A stretch of 14,438 bases of DNA. It comes from Natronohydrobacter sp. (GTDB lineage Bacteria; Pseudomonadota; Alphaproteobacteria; Rhodobacterales; Rhodobacteraceae). Made by a program: the position numbers and the translations under genes. Below are positions 7,051 to 14,438 of the stretch, piece by piece. The number at the start of each line of letters is the position of its first letter. Position 1 is the stretch's first letter. Location: contig SKGU01000194.1 of assembly GCA_007117255.1 (NCBI GenBank), positions 1-14,438 of the forward strand. Reading direction: 5' to 3'. The notes under the pieces were generated by a model that saw nothing but the letters and a program-made list of their open reading frames with translations, did not search any database and was not told the DNA's origin.

Positions 7051-7086
7051 GATCACAGAACAAAAACGATCAATGGGAGACTTCAG

Positions 7087-8268
7087 ATGAAAAAGCTTCT
7101 TCTCGCCAGCACGGCGCTGGTGTTCTCGGCAGGTGTCGCGCTTGCTGATGAGGTAAAGATGGGCGTGCTGCTGGGCTTTACCGGCCCGATTGAATCCATC
7201 ACACCACATATGGCAGATGGTGCCGAAATGGCGTTCCGCGAAGTCAGCGAAAGCGGAATGTTTCTAGGCGGGCACACAATCACCTCGGTGCGGGCCGATT
7301 CCACCTGCGTGGACTCCTCGGCAGCGCAAGCTGCGGCAGAGCGCATGATCTCCTCTGACGGCGTTGTTGCAATCATGGGCGCAGATTGCTCAGGCGTGAC
7401 CATGGCCGTGCTGCAGAACGTGGCCATGTCGGCAGGTGTGCCGATGATTTCGCCCTCTGCGACCTCGCCTGCCTTCACCACGACCGAGTCCAATGGCCTG
7501 TTCTTCCGCACATCGCCCTCTGATGCGCGTCAGGGCGCGATTCTCGCAGGGATCGTGATGGAGCGCGGCTTCAATGAAGTGGCGCTGACCTATACCAATA
7601 ACGATTACGGCGCTGGTTTTGCCAATGCGTTCGAGGAATCCTTCCTGGCCGCCGGCGGCACAATCACTTCGAAAGTGGCACATGAAGAAGCACGCGGCGA
7701 CTATTCCGCTGAAGTCGGTCAGCTTGCTTCTGCTGGTGGCGATGCTCTGGTGATTCTGGGCTATGTTGATGGCGGCGGCTCGATGCTGCGGACTGCCTAT
7801 GAATTGGGCGCGTTCGAGAACTTCTTCATTGGCGATGGCATGTATGGCGATGAGATGATCTCCGCTGTTGGCGAAGCGCTTGAAGGCACCGTCGGTACGA
7901 TCCCATGGGCCGAAGGCGAAGGCGCTGACAGATTCCACGCCATGGCAGAGGAAGCAGGCGTTCAGGGCCAGTCCAGCTACACCCGCGAAAGCTATGATGC
8001 GGCAGCCCTGCTGGCGCTGGCGGCACAAGCCGCAGGTGAGGCGACACCCGCTGGTATTGCAGCCAATATCCTGAATGTGGCCAACGCACCGGGTGAAGAA
8101 ATCCTGCCCGGTGATCTGGCACGCGGTCTGGAAATCCTCGCGAATGGTGGCGAAGTGAACTATGTTGGCGCCACGAATGTCGAGCTTGTCGGCCCCGGTG
8201 AAGCGGCTGGCAGCTACCGTGAATATGTCGTCGAAGGCGGCGAGTATGTCACGGTGAAGTTCCACTGA
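7087..8268 (+). CDS. livK: Periplasmic binding protein of LIV/HAAT-type ABC importer
   Basis: A 393-residue secreted solute-binding protein that should capture the substrate in the periplasm and deliver it to the LivHMGF-type complex encoded downstream. A Sec signal peptide occupies residues 1-20, with cleavage after ALA. The mature part starts DEVKMGVLLGFTGP, the usual opening of type I periplasmic binding proteins. PMISPSATSPAFT (119-131), where LIV-binding proteins contact the amino-acid carboxylate, and a YTNNDYGAGFANAFEES interlobe region are also typical. Cys74 and Cys101 could form a disulfide. GGGAGA lies six bases before the ATG. The substrate is not determinable from sequence: members of this family bind branched-chain amino acids, amides, urea and others. 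It is the first gene of the operon, preceded by a structured leader and followed by an attenuator. Confidence 0.9.
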   Translation: MKKLLLASTALVFSAGVALADEVKMGVLLGFTGPIESITPHMADGAEMAFREVSESGMFLGGHTITSVRADSTCVDSSAAQAAAERMISSDGVVAIMGADCSGVTMAVLQNVAMSAGVPMISPSATSPAFTTTESNGLFFRTSPSDARQGAILAGIVMERGFNEVALTYTNNDYGAGFANAFEESFLAAGGTITSKVAHEEARGDYSAEVGQLASAGGDALVILGYVDGGGSMLRTAYELGAFENFFIGDGMYGDEMISAVGEALEGTVGTIPWAEGEGADRFHAMAEEAGVQGQSSYTRESYDAAALLALAAQAAGEATPAGIAANILNVANAPGEEILPGDLARGLEILANGGEVNYVGATNVELVGPGEAAGSYREYVVEGGEYVTVKFH

Positions 8269-8294
8269 TTGCAATCGGGTCCGCAAGGGTCCAT

Positions 8295-8325
8295 CGGCCC
8301 GGGGAGTACTCCCCCGGGCCGTTTT
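8295..8325 (+). terminator. Terminator/attenuator between binding-protein and ATPase genes
   Basis: CGGCCCGGGG (8295-8304) pairs perfectly with CCCCGGGCCG (8312-8321) around a 7-base loop, followed directly by TTTT. It lies 27 bases past the binding-protein stop and 26 bases before the next ATG. Such partial terminators after the binding-protein gene are common in ABC import operons and give an excess of binding protein over membrane parts. Confidence 0.85.
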
Positions 8326-8350
8326 CCGATATCCGAGCTGAGGGGCGGTC

Positions 8351-9148
8351 ATGGCAATGATCCGGGTCGAGAACCTGCACAAACACTTCGGCGGGTTCCA
8401 TGCCGTCGATGGGGCGACACTGGAAATCGAGAAAGGCTCGATCACTGGATTGATCGGTCCCAATGGCGCAGGCAAGACTACACTGTTCAATGTGATTGCC
8501 GGTGTTCTGCCGCCCACATCGGGGCGTGTTCTGATGGAAGGCGAAGACATTACCGGCCTGCCGCCGCATGAGCTTTTCGCAAAGGGTTTGCTGCGCACAT
8601 TTCAGATTGCGCATGAGTTTCACTCCATGACCGTGCGCGAGAACCTGATGATGGTGCCTCCCGGTCAGTCTGGTGAAAACCTGTGGTCCGCATGGTTCCA
8701 TGGCGCGCGCGTGCGCGAAGAAGAAGCGCGCATCCGGGCGCGCGCCGATGAAGTGCTGGAGTTCCTGACGATCAGCCATATTGCCGATGAGAAGGCAGGC
8801 CAGATTTCAGGCGGTCAGAAAAAGCTGTTGGAACTGGGTCGCACCATGATGACCGATGCCAAGATCGTGTTTCTGGACGAAGTGGGCGCTGGCGTGAATC
8901 GTACGCTTCTGAACACGATTGCTGATGCAATCATGCGGCTGAACAAGGAGCAGGGCTATACCTTCGTCGTGATCGAACATGACATGGATTTCATCGGCCG
9001 CATCTGCAACCCGGTGATCTGTATGGCTGAAGGCAAAGTGCTCGCCGAAGGCACTCTCGATGAGATCAAGGCCAATGAACAGGTGATCGAGGCCTATCTG
9101 GGCACGGGACTGAAAAACAAGATCAAGAAAGAGGTGGGCCATGTCTGA
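8351..9148 (+). CDS. livG: LivG-type ABC importer ATPase
   Basis: A 265-residue cytoplasmic ATPase energising the importer. Walker A GPNGAGKT is at 36-43, Q-loop Gln85 in RTFQI, the signature SGGQKK at 153-158, Walker B IVFLDE at 172-177 and the H-loop His in VIEHDM (210). After Walker B the sequence reads DEVGAGVNRT, where LivG usually has DEPxAGLNP: the Pro is replaced by Val. The LivG-type C-terminal extension is present (EGTLDEIKANEQVIEAYLG, then a basic tail). GAGGGG/AGGGGC stands just upstream of the ATG at 8351. A second ATG two codons later is possible. The 3' end overlaps the next gene by 8 bp. Confidence 0.93.
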   Translation: MAMIRVENLHKHFGGFHAVDGATLEIEKGSITGLIGPNGAGKTTLFNVIAGVLPPTSGRVLMEGEDITGLPPHELFAKGLLRTFQIAHEFHSMTVRENLMMVPPGQSGENLWSAWFHGARVREEEARIRARADEVLEFLTISHIADEKAGQISGGQKKLLELGRTMMTDAKIVFLDEVGAGVNRTLLNTIADAIMRLNKEQGYTFVVIEHDMDFIGRICNPVICMAEGKVLAEGTLDEIKANEQVIEAYLGTGLKNKIKKEVGHV

Positions 9149-9677
9149 GCGATCCGGTGTCTGGTGGATGCTCTGTGCTGCAACTCTTTTTGCGAGCACC
9201 ACACAGGCAGATACGTCCGATTGCACCCCTCTGCCTGCGGATTTTGTGCTATGTGCCCAAGGCACTCCATGGCAGTCCGCTGAAATAATGGCCTTCGATA
9301 ATGGTGTAGCGTTCGAATTGGACCCTTTCTGGCTGGAGGTTTTTCCGGCTCCGGAACCAGTGCAGTCCGTTCAACCCTTTGAAGCTGCGCTTGATGCAAT
9401 GGCAGACCTGATTGCGGAACAGGCCCGAAATGAAGGTCTTGGCGCACCCGAAACTCTTGCACGCGATGCGTTCGAAACCGACCACGCCCAGTTTGTGACG
9501 ATCACCACACAGATCGAACTGCCCGAAGATGACCCCATGATTTACATGACAATGATCGCTGAAGCGGGTGGTTCACGCATCATCCTGACATTTGATTCAG
9601 ACGTTGCAACAACGGTTGATGGTGTCCCCCAGGAATTGCGTGAGCTTGCGGACATGATCCGCCCCAAGGAGGATTGA
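9141..9677 (+). CDS. Unrecognised exported protein inside the importer operon
   Basis: A 178-residue protein I do not recognise. A signal peptide is clear: basic start MSERSG, hydrophobic stretch to about residue 20, and a likely cut after TQA (residue 23). The mature part is acidic, with Cys28 and Cys38 close together (a possible disulfide), an aromatic patch around FELDPFWLEVF, an amphipathic helix-like stretch near ALDAMADLIAEQAR, then alternating hydrophobic segments (FVTITTQIEL, IYMTMIAEA, RIILTF) and a final helix. The order resembles small DcrB/PsbP/Mog1-like secreted folds, but this is only a guess. The ATG overlaps livG by 8 bp with GAGGTGG four bases upstream, and its stop is three bases before livF, so it is translated as part of the operon. 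It may be an accessory periplasmic factor of the importer. Confidence 0.85.
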   Translation: MSERSGVWWMLCAATLFASTTQADTSDCTPLPADFVLCAQGTPWQSAEIMAFDNGVAFELDPFWLEVFPAPEPVQSVQPFEAALDAMADLIAEQARNEGLGAPETLARDAFETDHAQFVTITTQIELPEDDPMIYMTMIAEAGGSRIILTFDSDVATTVDGVPQELRELADMIRPKED

Positions 9678-9680
9678 GCG

Positions 9681-10391
9681 ATGGCCGAGCCTTTTCTGAT
9701 CGGCGAAGCCATGACCGGCGGTTATGGTGGCGCTGATATCCTGCACAATTGCACTATTGCTGTCGAAAAAGGTGAAATAGCCGTGATCGTCGGCCCGAAT
9801 GGTGCTGGTAAATCTACCGCCATGAAGGCCGTCTTCGGCATGTTGAAGCTGCGTATGGGGCAAGTAAGATTGCAGGGCGAGGATATCACCGCACTCAGCC
9901 CGCAGGCACGCGTGACCAAAGGAATGGGGTTCGTCCCGCAGACCAGCAACATCTTTCCGTCCATGACCGTAGAAGAGAACCTCGAAATGGGGGCGTTCAT
10001 CCGCAAGGACGATATTCGCACCACCATGGAGCAGATATATGACCTGTTCCCCATCCTGCGTGATAAACGCCGTCAGGCCGCGGGCGAATTGTCAGGTGGT
10101 CAGCGCCAGCAGGTTGCCGTGGGTCGTGCGCTGATGACCAAGCCAAAGGTGCTTATGCTGGATGAACCGACAGCCGGCGTCAGCCCGATCGTGATGGATG
10201 AGTTGTTCGACCGTATCATCGAGATCGCGCGTACCGGGATTTCAATTCTGATGGTGGAACAGAATGCACGGCAAGCGCTGAACATCGCCGACAAGGGCTA
10301 TGTGCTGGTGCAGGGCGAAAACCGCTATACAGACACTGGGCAGGCGCTGCTGGCCGACCCGGATGTGCGCAAAAGCTTTCTGGGGGGCTGA
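9681..10391 (+). CDS. livF: LivF-type ABC importer ATPase
   Basis: A 236-residue ATPase, partner of the LivG-type subunit at the inner face of the membrane. Walker A GPNGAGKS is at 38-45, Q-loop Gln in FVPQTSNIF, signature LSGGQ at 137-141 and Walker B VLMLDEP at 157-163 (Asp161, Glu162). The switch position reads MVEQN, the LivF-typical replacement of the H-loop His by Gln. The C-terminus (GQALLADPDVRKSFLGG) is also characteristic. AAGGAGGA (9666-9673) sits seven bases before the ATG, the strongest SD in the operon. The gene follows the exported protein by three bases and is followed by the permease gene after five. Confidence 0.95.
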   Translation: MAEPFLIGEAMTGGYGGADILHNCTIAVEKGEIAVIVGPNGAGKSTAMKAVFGMLKLRMGQVRLQGEDITALSPQARVTKGMGFVPQTSNIFPSMTVEENLEMGAFIRKDDIRTTMEQIYDLFPILRDKRRQAAGELSGGQRQQVAVGRALMTKPKVLMLDEPTAGVSPIVMDELFDRIIEIARTGISILMVEQNARQALNIADKGYVLVQGENRYTDTGQALLADPDVRKSFLGG

Positions 10392-10396
10392 GACAG

Positions 10397-11407
10397 ATGG
10401 AACCGCTCAACGCGCTGGTCAGCGTGTCAAACTTCATGCTGATCCCGGCCCTCGCCTATGGCAGCCAGTTGGCGCTTGGGGCATTGGGGATCACGCTGAT
10501 CTATTCGATTCTGCGCTTTGCCCATTTCGCCCATGGCGATACCATGGCGCTTGGCACGGCGGCTGTGATCGGCGGCACTTTGTTCTTGCAGGCTCGTGGC
10601 ATCGGAATTGACCCCCTGCCCACCGCCCTGCTGGCTGTGCCTTTTGGCATTCTGATCATGTCGGCCTATCTTCTGGCTGCGGACCGACTGGTCTACCGCT
10701 ATTATCGCAAGGTCAAGGCCAAGCCGATGATCTTTGTGATGGCCTCGCTTGGTGTCATGTTCATAACCAATGGCATTACGCGTCTGTTCATGGGCGTGGG
10801 CGAAACCCGGTTCGAGGACGGCGCGCGGTTTCTGTTCACTGTGCGCGAATTCCGTGAGTGGTCAGGGTTGGCAGAAGGCATGGCCCTGCGCTCGTCGCAA
10901 GCTCTGACCATCGTCACGGCGCTGATTGTCATGGTTGCGCTGTTCTGGTTTCTGAACCGCACCCGCGCGGGCAAATCCATGCGCGCTTATTCCGACAATG
11001 AAGATCTGGCGCTGCTGTCGGGCATCAACCCCGAACGCGTGGTGATGATCACTTGGGTGATCACAGCGATCCTGCTGGTGCTGGCGGGCACGCTTTACGG
11101 CCTCGACAAGGGTTTCCGTCCGTTCAACTACTTCCAGTTGCTGCTGCCAATGTTTGCCGCTGCCATTCTGGGTGGGCTTGGCTCACCTTTGGGGGCCATC
11201 GTTGGAGCCTATGTCGTGGCCTTTGCGGAAATGGGGATCACTTATGCATGGCGGCGGGTTTTCACATATCTGATGCCCGAAGGACTTGAGCCGACATCGA
11301 TGATGCAGCTGCTGCCAGTGGATTACAAATTCGCCGTGACTTTCGCGATCCTTGTGATTGTTCTGCTGTTCCGCCCGACGGGTATTTTCAAGGGGAAAGT
11401 GCTATGA
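10397..11407 (+). CDS. livH: LivH-type ABC importer permease
   Basis: A 336-residue inner-membrane permease with about eight hydrophobic segments (for example around 20-40, 75-95, 110-130, 168-186, 216-236, 247-280 and 310-326). LivH landmarks are LRFAHFAHGDTMALG (39-53, matching the NFAHGE region of classical LivH), the cytoplasmic coupling stretch TRAGKSMRAYSDNEDLALLSGIN (189-211), and the GGLGSPLGAIVGAYVVAFAE segment (259-278). With the LivM-type protein it forms the translocation path. At 336 residues it is slightly longer than the common 290-310, mainly in the 130-165 region. It starts five bases after livF and overlaps livM by ATGA. AAGGGGAAAG in its last codons serves as the livM SD. 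Confidence 0.94.
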   Translation: MEPLNALVSVSNFMLIPALAYGSQLALGALGITLIYSILRFAHFAHGDTMALGTAAVIGGTLFLQARGIGIDPLPTALLAVPFGILIMSAYLLAADRLVYRYYRKVKAKPMIFVMASLGVMFITNGITRLFMGVGETRFEDGARFLFTVREFREWSGLAEGMALRSSQALTIVTALIVMVALFWFLNRTRAGKSMRAYSDNEDLALLSGINPERVVMITWVITAILLVLAGTLYGLDKGFRPFNYFQLLLPMFAAAILGGLGSPLGAIVGAYVVAFAEMGITYAWRRVFTYLMPEGLEPTSMMQLLPVDYKFAVTFAILVIVLLFRPTGIFKGKVL

Positions 11408-12708
11408 GCCTGACCGCGCGCGATCTGGGTCTGTTTGCGATCATGTTTGCCGTGCTGGCCATGGTCGCGATGTTCCAAAGCCCGCAATTGGCTGTCACGA
11501 TCCTGAATATGAGCCTGATTTCGGCCATCATGGCCTTGGGCGTGAATATGCAATGGGGCTATGCGGGCCTGTTCAATGTGGGCGTGATGGGCTTTACCGC
11601 CGTCGGCGGGCTGGCAGTGGTGGTGATTGCTCAACCACCGGTGCCCGAAGCCTGGGCCGCAGGCGGGCTTGGTATTCTGCTGGGCCTGATGCTTGGGGTG
11701 GCGACGATTCTGGCGGCTGTCGTTGTCTACAAACGCATGACCCCCGGCAAAACCCGTGGTCTGGCAATTTTCGCGGTTCTCGTCGTCGGCTATCTTGTCA
11801 CTGGCTATGTTTTCGGCCCCGCCAAACAGGCGGTGCAGGCGGTCAACCCGGCCTCGGAAGGCTATCTTGGCGGCGCGGGTCTGCCGGTCATTCTGGCATG
11901 GCCCGTGGGCGCGGTTTTCGCGGCAGGCGTGGCGTGGGTGGTCGGCAAGGTCAGTCTGGGTCTGCGCTCGGATTATCTGGCTATTGCAACGCTTGGCATC
12001 TCGGAAATCGTGATTGCGGTGCTGAAACACGAACGCTGGCTGGCACGCGGCGTCAATAACGTGACCGGCATTGAACGCCCTGTCGCGCGCCCCATCGAAT
12101 TGCAGCCCCTGCCCTGGATTCAGTCACTGGCCGAAACGCTGGGATGGAGTGTATCGCAAACCGCGTCGGTTGTGTCCGGCCTTGGCTATGCAGGGCTGTT
12201 CACACTGGTTCTGGCGCTGCTGATCTGGTTGGCCGAACGCGCGCTGAATTCGCCATGGGGCCGCATGATGCGCGCGATCCGCGACAATGAGATCTCGGCC
12301 CGTGCCATGGGCAAGGATGTCACCCGCCGCCATCTGATGATCTTCGTTCTTGGCTCGGCAGTCTGTGGCCTTGCGGGTGCGATGATGGTGTCGATGGATG
12401 GCCAGTTGACACCGGGCAGCTATGAGCCGTTGCGCTTTACCTTCCTGATCTGGGTGATGGTGATTGTCGGCGGGTCTGGCAATAACTGGGGCGCGGTCTT
12501 GGGCGCCTTCGTCATCTGGTTCCTGTGGGTGCAGGTCGAACCGGCCGGACGCTGGTTCATGGATGTGGTGACATCAGGCATGGCGGACGGCTCGGCGCTG
12601 CGCCAGCACTTGCTGGACTCGGCGGCTTATATGCGTCTGCTGACCATGGGCGTGGCGCTTCTGCTGATGCTGCGCTTCGCGCCGCGCGGGTTGATCCCGG
12701 AGCGATGA
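11404..12708 (+). CDS. livM: LivM-type ABC importer permease
   Basis: A 434-residue inner-membrane permease, partner of the LivH-type protein. Typical LivM features are GYAGLFNVGVMGF (53-65), LRSDYLAIATLGISEI (187-202), the coupling segment SPWGRMMRAIRDNEISARAMGKD (283-305), and the WVMVIVGGSGNNWGAVLGAFV stretch (350-370) near the C-terminus, ending RFAPRGLIPER. It is longer than minimal LivM (about 300). The extra length includes a hydrophobic block around 85-175 with more membrane segments, and a region around 385-405. The start overlaps the livH stop and the stop overlaps the next start, both by ATGA, so translation is coupled through three genes. Confidence 0.94.
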   Translation: MSLTARDLGLFAIMFAVLAMVAMFQSPQLAVTILNMSLISAIMALGVNMQWGYAGLFNVGVMGFTAVGGLAVVVIAQPPVPEAWAAGGLGILLGLMLGVATILAAVVVYKRMTPGKTRGLAIFAVLVVGYLVTGYVFGPAKQAVQAVNPASEGYLGGAGLPVILAWPVGAVFAAGVAWVVGKVSLGLRSDYLAIATLGISEIVIAVLKHERWLARGVNNVTGIERPVARPIELQPLPWIQSLAETLGWSVSQTASVVSGLGYAGLFTLVLALLIWLAERALNSPWGRMMRAIRDNEISARAMGKDVTRRHLMIFVLGSAVCGLAGAMMVSMDGQLTPGSYEPLRFTFLIWVMVIVGGSGNNWGAVLGAFVIWFLWVQVEPAGRWFMDVVTSGMADGSALRQHLLDSAAYMRLLTMGVALLLMLRFAPRGLIPER

Positions 12709-13310
12709 GTCCTGCTTGCGCGATCCTGTTGCCAGCGGCAGGTGCGTCGCGCCGGATGCGCGGCGGTGACAAGCTGCTGGAGCAGGTCGCGGGGCGTGCG
12801 GTGTTGCGTGTGGTCGCAAAACGCGCTTTGTCAGCAAGCCCGCATGTGGCCGTAACTCTGCGCCCGGATGATACTGCGCGGGCAAACACACTCGACGGGT
12901 TGGCACTGGAGCGACTGATCGTGCCGGACGCCGACGAAGGCATGGCAGCATCGCTGCGCGCGGGTACGCGCTGGGCGATGGCCCTGCCGGTCAGCGCCTT
13001 GATGATCGCCTTGCCTGACATGCCTGACGTTACCGCGACAGACATGCGCGCACTGATCGCAGATCAAGCGCATCACCCGGATCGCCCTTTACGGGCTTGC
13101 GATCAGACACAGACCCCCGGACACCCGACGATTCTGCCGCGTGCGCTATTTGCGACCATGTTGGAACTTTCAGGCGATGCGGGGGCACGATCGCTGTTGC
13201 ATGCGCACCCTCCACGCCTGCACCCATTGCCCGGCAATCGTGCGCTAGCCGATCTCGACACGCCCGAAGATTGGGCAGAATGGCGCGCGCGGTCACATTC
13301 CGGCGCGTAG
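12705..13310 (+). CDS. MobA/MocA-like nucleotidyltransferase
   Basis: A 201-residue NTP transferase-like protein of the MobA/MocA group. It has the nucleotide-binding opening AILLPAAGASRRMRGGDKL (6-24; family pattern LAAGxSxRMG...K), Asp105 in ALPDMP, a probable metal ligand, GHPTILPR (139-146), and the closing DLDTPEDW (183-190). Related proteins add CMP or GMP to molybdopterin for enzymes such as xanthine dehydrogenase or CO dehydrogenase. The GHP...LPR and DLDTPED motifs lean toward the MocA type. The exact nucleotide and acceptor cannot be read from sequence. The ATG at 12705 overlaps the livM stop (ATGA), so it belongs to the importer operon. No molybdoenzyme gene is visible in the window. 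The same frame is open further upstream over livM, but starts there are not credible. Confidence 0.85.
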   Translation: MSPACAILLPAAGASRRMRGGDKLLEQVAGRAVLRVVAKRALSASPHVAVTLRPDDTARANTLDGLALERLIVPDADEGMAASLRAGTRWAMALPVSALMIALPDMPDVTATDMRALIADQAHHPDRPLRACDQTQTPGHPTILPRALFATMLELSGDAGARSLLHAHPPRLHPLPGNRALADLDTPEDWAEWRARSHSGA

Positions 13311-13319
13311 AAGGCTGGT

Positions 13320-13344
13320 TTGACAGCGCACGGCTTGCTATAGG
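13320..13344 (+). promoter_or_regulatory. Promoter-like boxes before the reductase gene
   Basis: A perfect -35 TTGACA (13320-13325) is followed by TATAGG (13339-13344), but the spacing is only 13 bases, well short of 16-18. If active, transcription would begin around 13350, still ahead of the SD and GTG start of the reductase. The short spacing makes this a weak call. Confidence 0.25.
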
Positions 13345-13372
13345 CACCGGATCACAGTCTGAGGCATTTTTA

Positions 13373-14438
13373 GTGACACACCAATTCGACCTACTTGTTA
13401 TCGGCTCTGGTCCTGCGGGCAGCGCTGCAGCAATTACAGCGGCGCGTGCTGGCCTTTCCGTGGCACTGATTGATAAATCACCCTTTCCCCGTGACAAGTT
13501 ATGTGGTGGCGGGATCACCGGGCGCTCGGCGCGCTACATGACCGAGATTTTCGACCTGGAAGCAGATACAGAGCTGTTTCTTGCCTCGACACGGTTCCGA
13601 CTGACCTTTGAGGGGCGCACCATCGGCGAGGAAGAGAACGCCCCTGTCCTGCAAATGACCATGCGCCGCGAATTTGACGCGGAATTGCATGCACGCGCGT
13701 CGTCCGCTGGCGCACAGGTTTTTGCGCCCGTCAAAGTGACAAGTATCGATACCGATGCACCGAGTGTCACACTGGCGGATGGACGCGTTCTGACCGGGCG
13801 TTTCCTGATTGGCGCGGATGGGGCGAATAGCGCCGTTGCGCGGGCGCTTTATGGTCGGGCCTTCGACCCTGATGAAATCGGGTTCGGGCTGGAGATCGAA
13901 CTTGATCGCGCCTTGACCAATGACAACACGACCGAAATTGATCTGGGCGCGGCCACTTGGGGCTATGGCTGGGTATTCCCCAAGAATGGCTCGATCACGT
14001 TGGGCGTGGGCGGCGTACATTCGAAAAACCCCGATATGAAAGCGCATTTCCGCGACTATCTGGCGCTTCATGCCCCCCATCTGGACGCTGAGAAAGTGAA
14101 ATGCAAAGGCGCGTTCCTGCCCTTCGGCGCGTATCGCAAGGTTCCGGGGCGCGGGCCTGTGCTGCTGGTGGGCGACGCAGCCGGACTGGTTGATCCGATC
14201 ACGGGTGAAGGCATCGCTTGGGCCATGAAATCTGGCCAATATGCGGGGCAGGCAGCGGTCGAGGCGATCGAGACCGGAAAGCCCGCGATGGCCGCCTATA
14301 TGACGCGGGTGAAATACATTCACCGCGAAATGGCCGCCGCGCGCCGCATTCGCGCGCTCATCTATGCCACGCCTGTGCGCCACTATTTCCCCCGCGCGGT
14401 CGAGCGCAATCCCTCCATGACGCGCAGCTATCTGCGGC
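13373..14438 (+). CDS. Geranylgeranyl reductase family FAD oxidoreductase (3' end outside window)
   Basis: The first 355 residues of a flavoprotein whose 3' end runs off the window. The N-terminal dinucleotide fold is FDLLVIGSGPAGSAAA (5-20), followed by KLCGGGITGRS (42-52), the LIGADGANS motif (145-153) and LLVGDAAGLVDPITGEGIAWAMKSG (264-288), the FAD-binding signature of the geranylgeranyl reductase family. Such enzymes saturate isoprenoid chains, for example in bacteriochlorophyll, quinone or archaeal-type lipid synthesis. The substrate is unknown here and no photosynthesis gene is nearby, so BchP is not supported. I chose GTG 13373 because TGAGG lies nine bases upstream and the fold then starts five residues in. 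An in-frame ATG at 13280 would add 31 residues and overlap the previous gene by 31 bp. It is codirectional, 62 bases after the nucleotidyltransferase. Confidence 0.88.
   Translation, partial: MTHQFDLLVIGSGPAGSAAAITAARAGLSVALIDKSPFPRDKLCGGGITGRSARYMTEIFDLEADTELFLASTRFRLTFEGRTIGEEENAPVLQMTMRREFDAELHARASSAGAQVFAPVKVTSIDTDAPSVTLADGRVLTGRFLIGADGANSAVARALYGRAFDPDEIGFGLEIELDRALTNDNTTEIDLGAATWGYGWVFPKNGSITLGVGGVHSKNPDMKAHFRDYLALHAPHLDAEKVKCKGAFLPFGAYRKVPGRGPVLLVGDAAGLVDPITGEGIAWAMKSGQYAGQAAVEAIETGKPAMAAYMTRVKYIHREMAAARRIRALIYATPVRHYFPRAVERNPSMTRSYLR

Noticed and set aside
7390..8598. 402-codon minus-strand open frame across the binding-protein and livG genes
   Set aside because: It spans two genes with clear motifs on the other strand and an intervening terminator. 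Its translation has no recognisable domain.
13280..13372. Upstream ATG for the reductase gene
   Set aside because: It would add 31 residues without homologous character, overlap the previous gene by 31 bp and lack a good SD. GTG 13373 has one.
13499..14383. 294-codon minus-strand open frame at the right end
   Set aside because: It lies opposite the FAD oxidoreductase, whose GxGPAG and GDAAG motifs are unmistakable. The antisense frame is composition-driven.
13373..14438. Reading the reductase as BchP (bacteriochlorophyll geranylgeranyl reductase)
   Set aside because: No photosynthesis gene is in the window, and the family signature alone does not fix the substrate.

Overview
The window is a GC-rich chromosomal segment of an alphaproteobacterium, most likely in the Rhodobacteraceae/Roseobacter group. 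This rests on the fabG-acpP-fabF-mltG order, the style of the encoded proteins (for example the FabF active-site stretch HGTSTMADVIE) and the dense use of 4-bp ATGA start/stop overlaps. The taxon is inferred from gene content and was not tested by comparison. Nearly all of the window codes for housekeeping or transport functions. There is no tRNA, rRNA, CRISPR array, phage gene or insertion sequence that I can see, and no gap without a gene exceeds about 210 bases.

Layout. Bases 1-3883 (minus strand) hold a fatty-acid elongation cluster read right to left: fabG, acpP, fabF, then mltG, a septal/lateral murein endolytic transglycosylase. A clear intrinsic terminator lies between acpP and fabF, so the very abundant ACP message is probably a separate short transcript. 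A long hairpin closes the cluster after mltG. Divergently, on the plus strand, come a class II glycerate 2-kinase (4036-5259) and guaA, GMP synthetase (5367-6926). A perfect 23-bp inverted repeat whose arms are themselves near-palindromes separates these two and overlaps the kinase stop codon.

Bases 7087-13310 form a tight operon for a LIV/HAAT-type ABC importer: periplasmic binding protein, LivG-type ATPase, an unrecognised exported 178-residue protein, LivF-type ATPase, LivH-type permease, LivM-type permease, then a MobA/MocA-like nucleotidyltransferase joined by an ATGA overlap. A leader with two tandem hairpins precedes the binding-protein gene. A strong intrinsic terminator/attenuator lies just after it, which fits making more binding protein than membrane complex. 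The window ends inside a geranylgeranyl-reductase-family FAD oxidoreductase (13373 onward) that probably starts at GTG.

No clearly new multi-gene system is visible. The most unusual items are the nested palindrome at 5257-5317, the unrecognised exported protein embedded between the two ATPase genes of the importer, the nucleotidyltransferase coupled to the importer, and the paired hairpins and repeats around operon boundaries.
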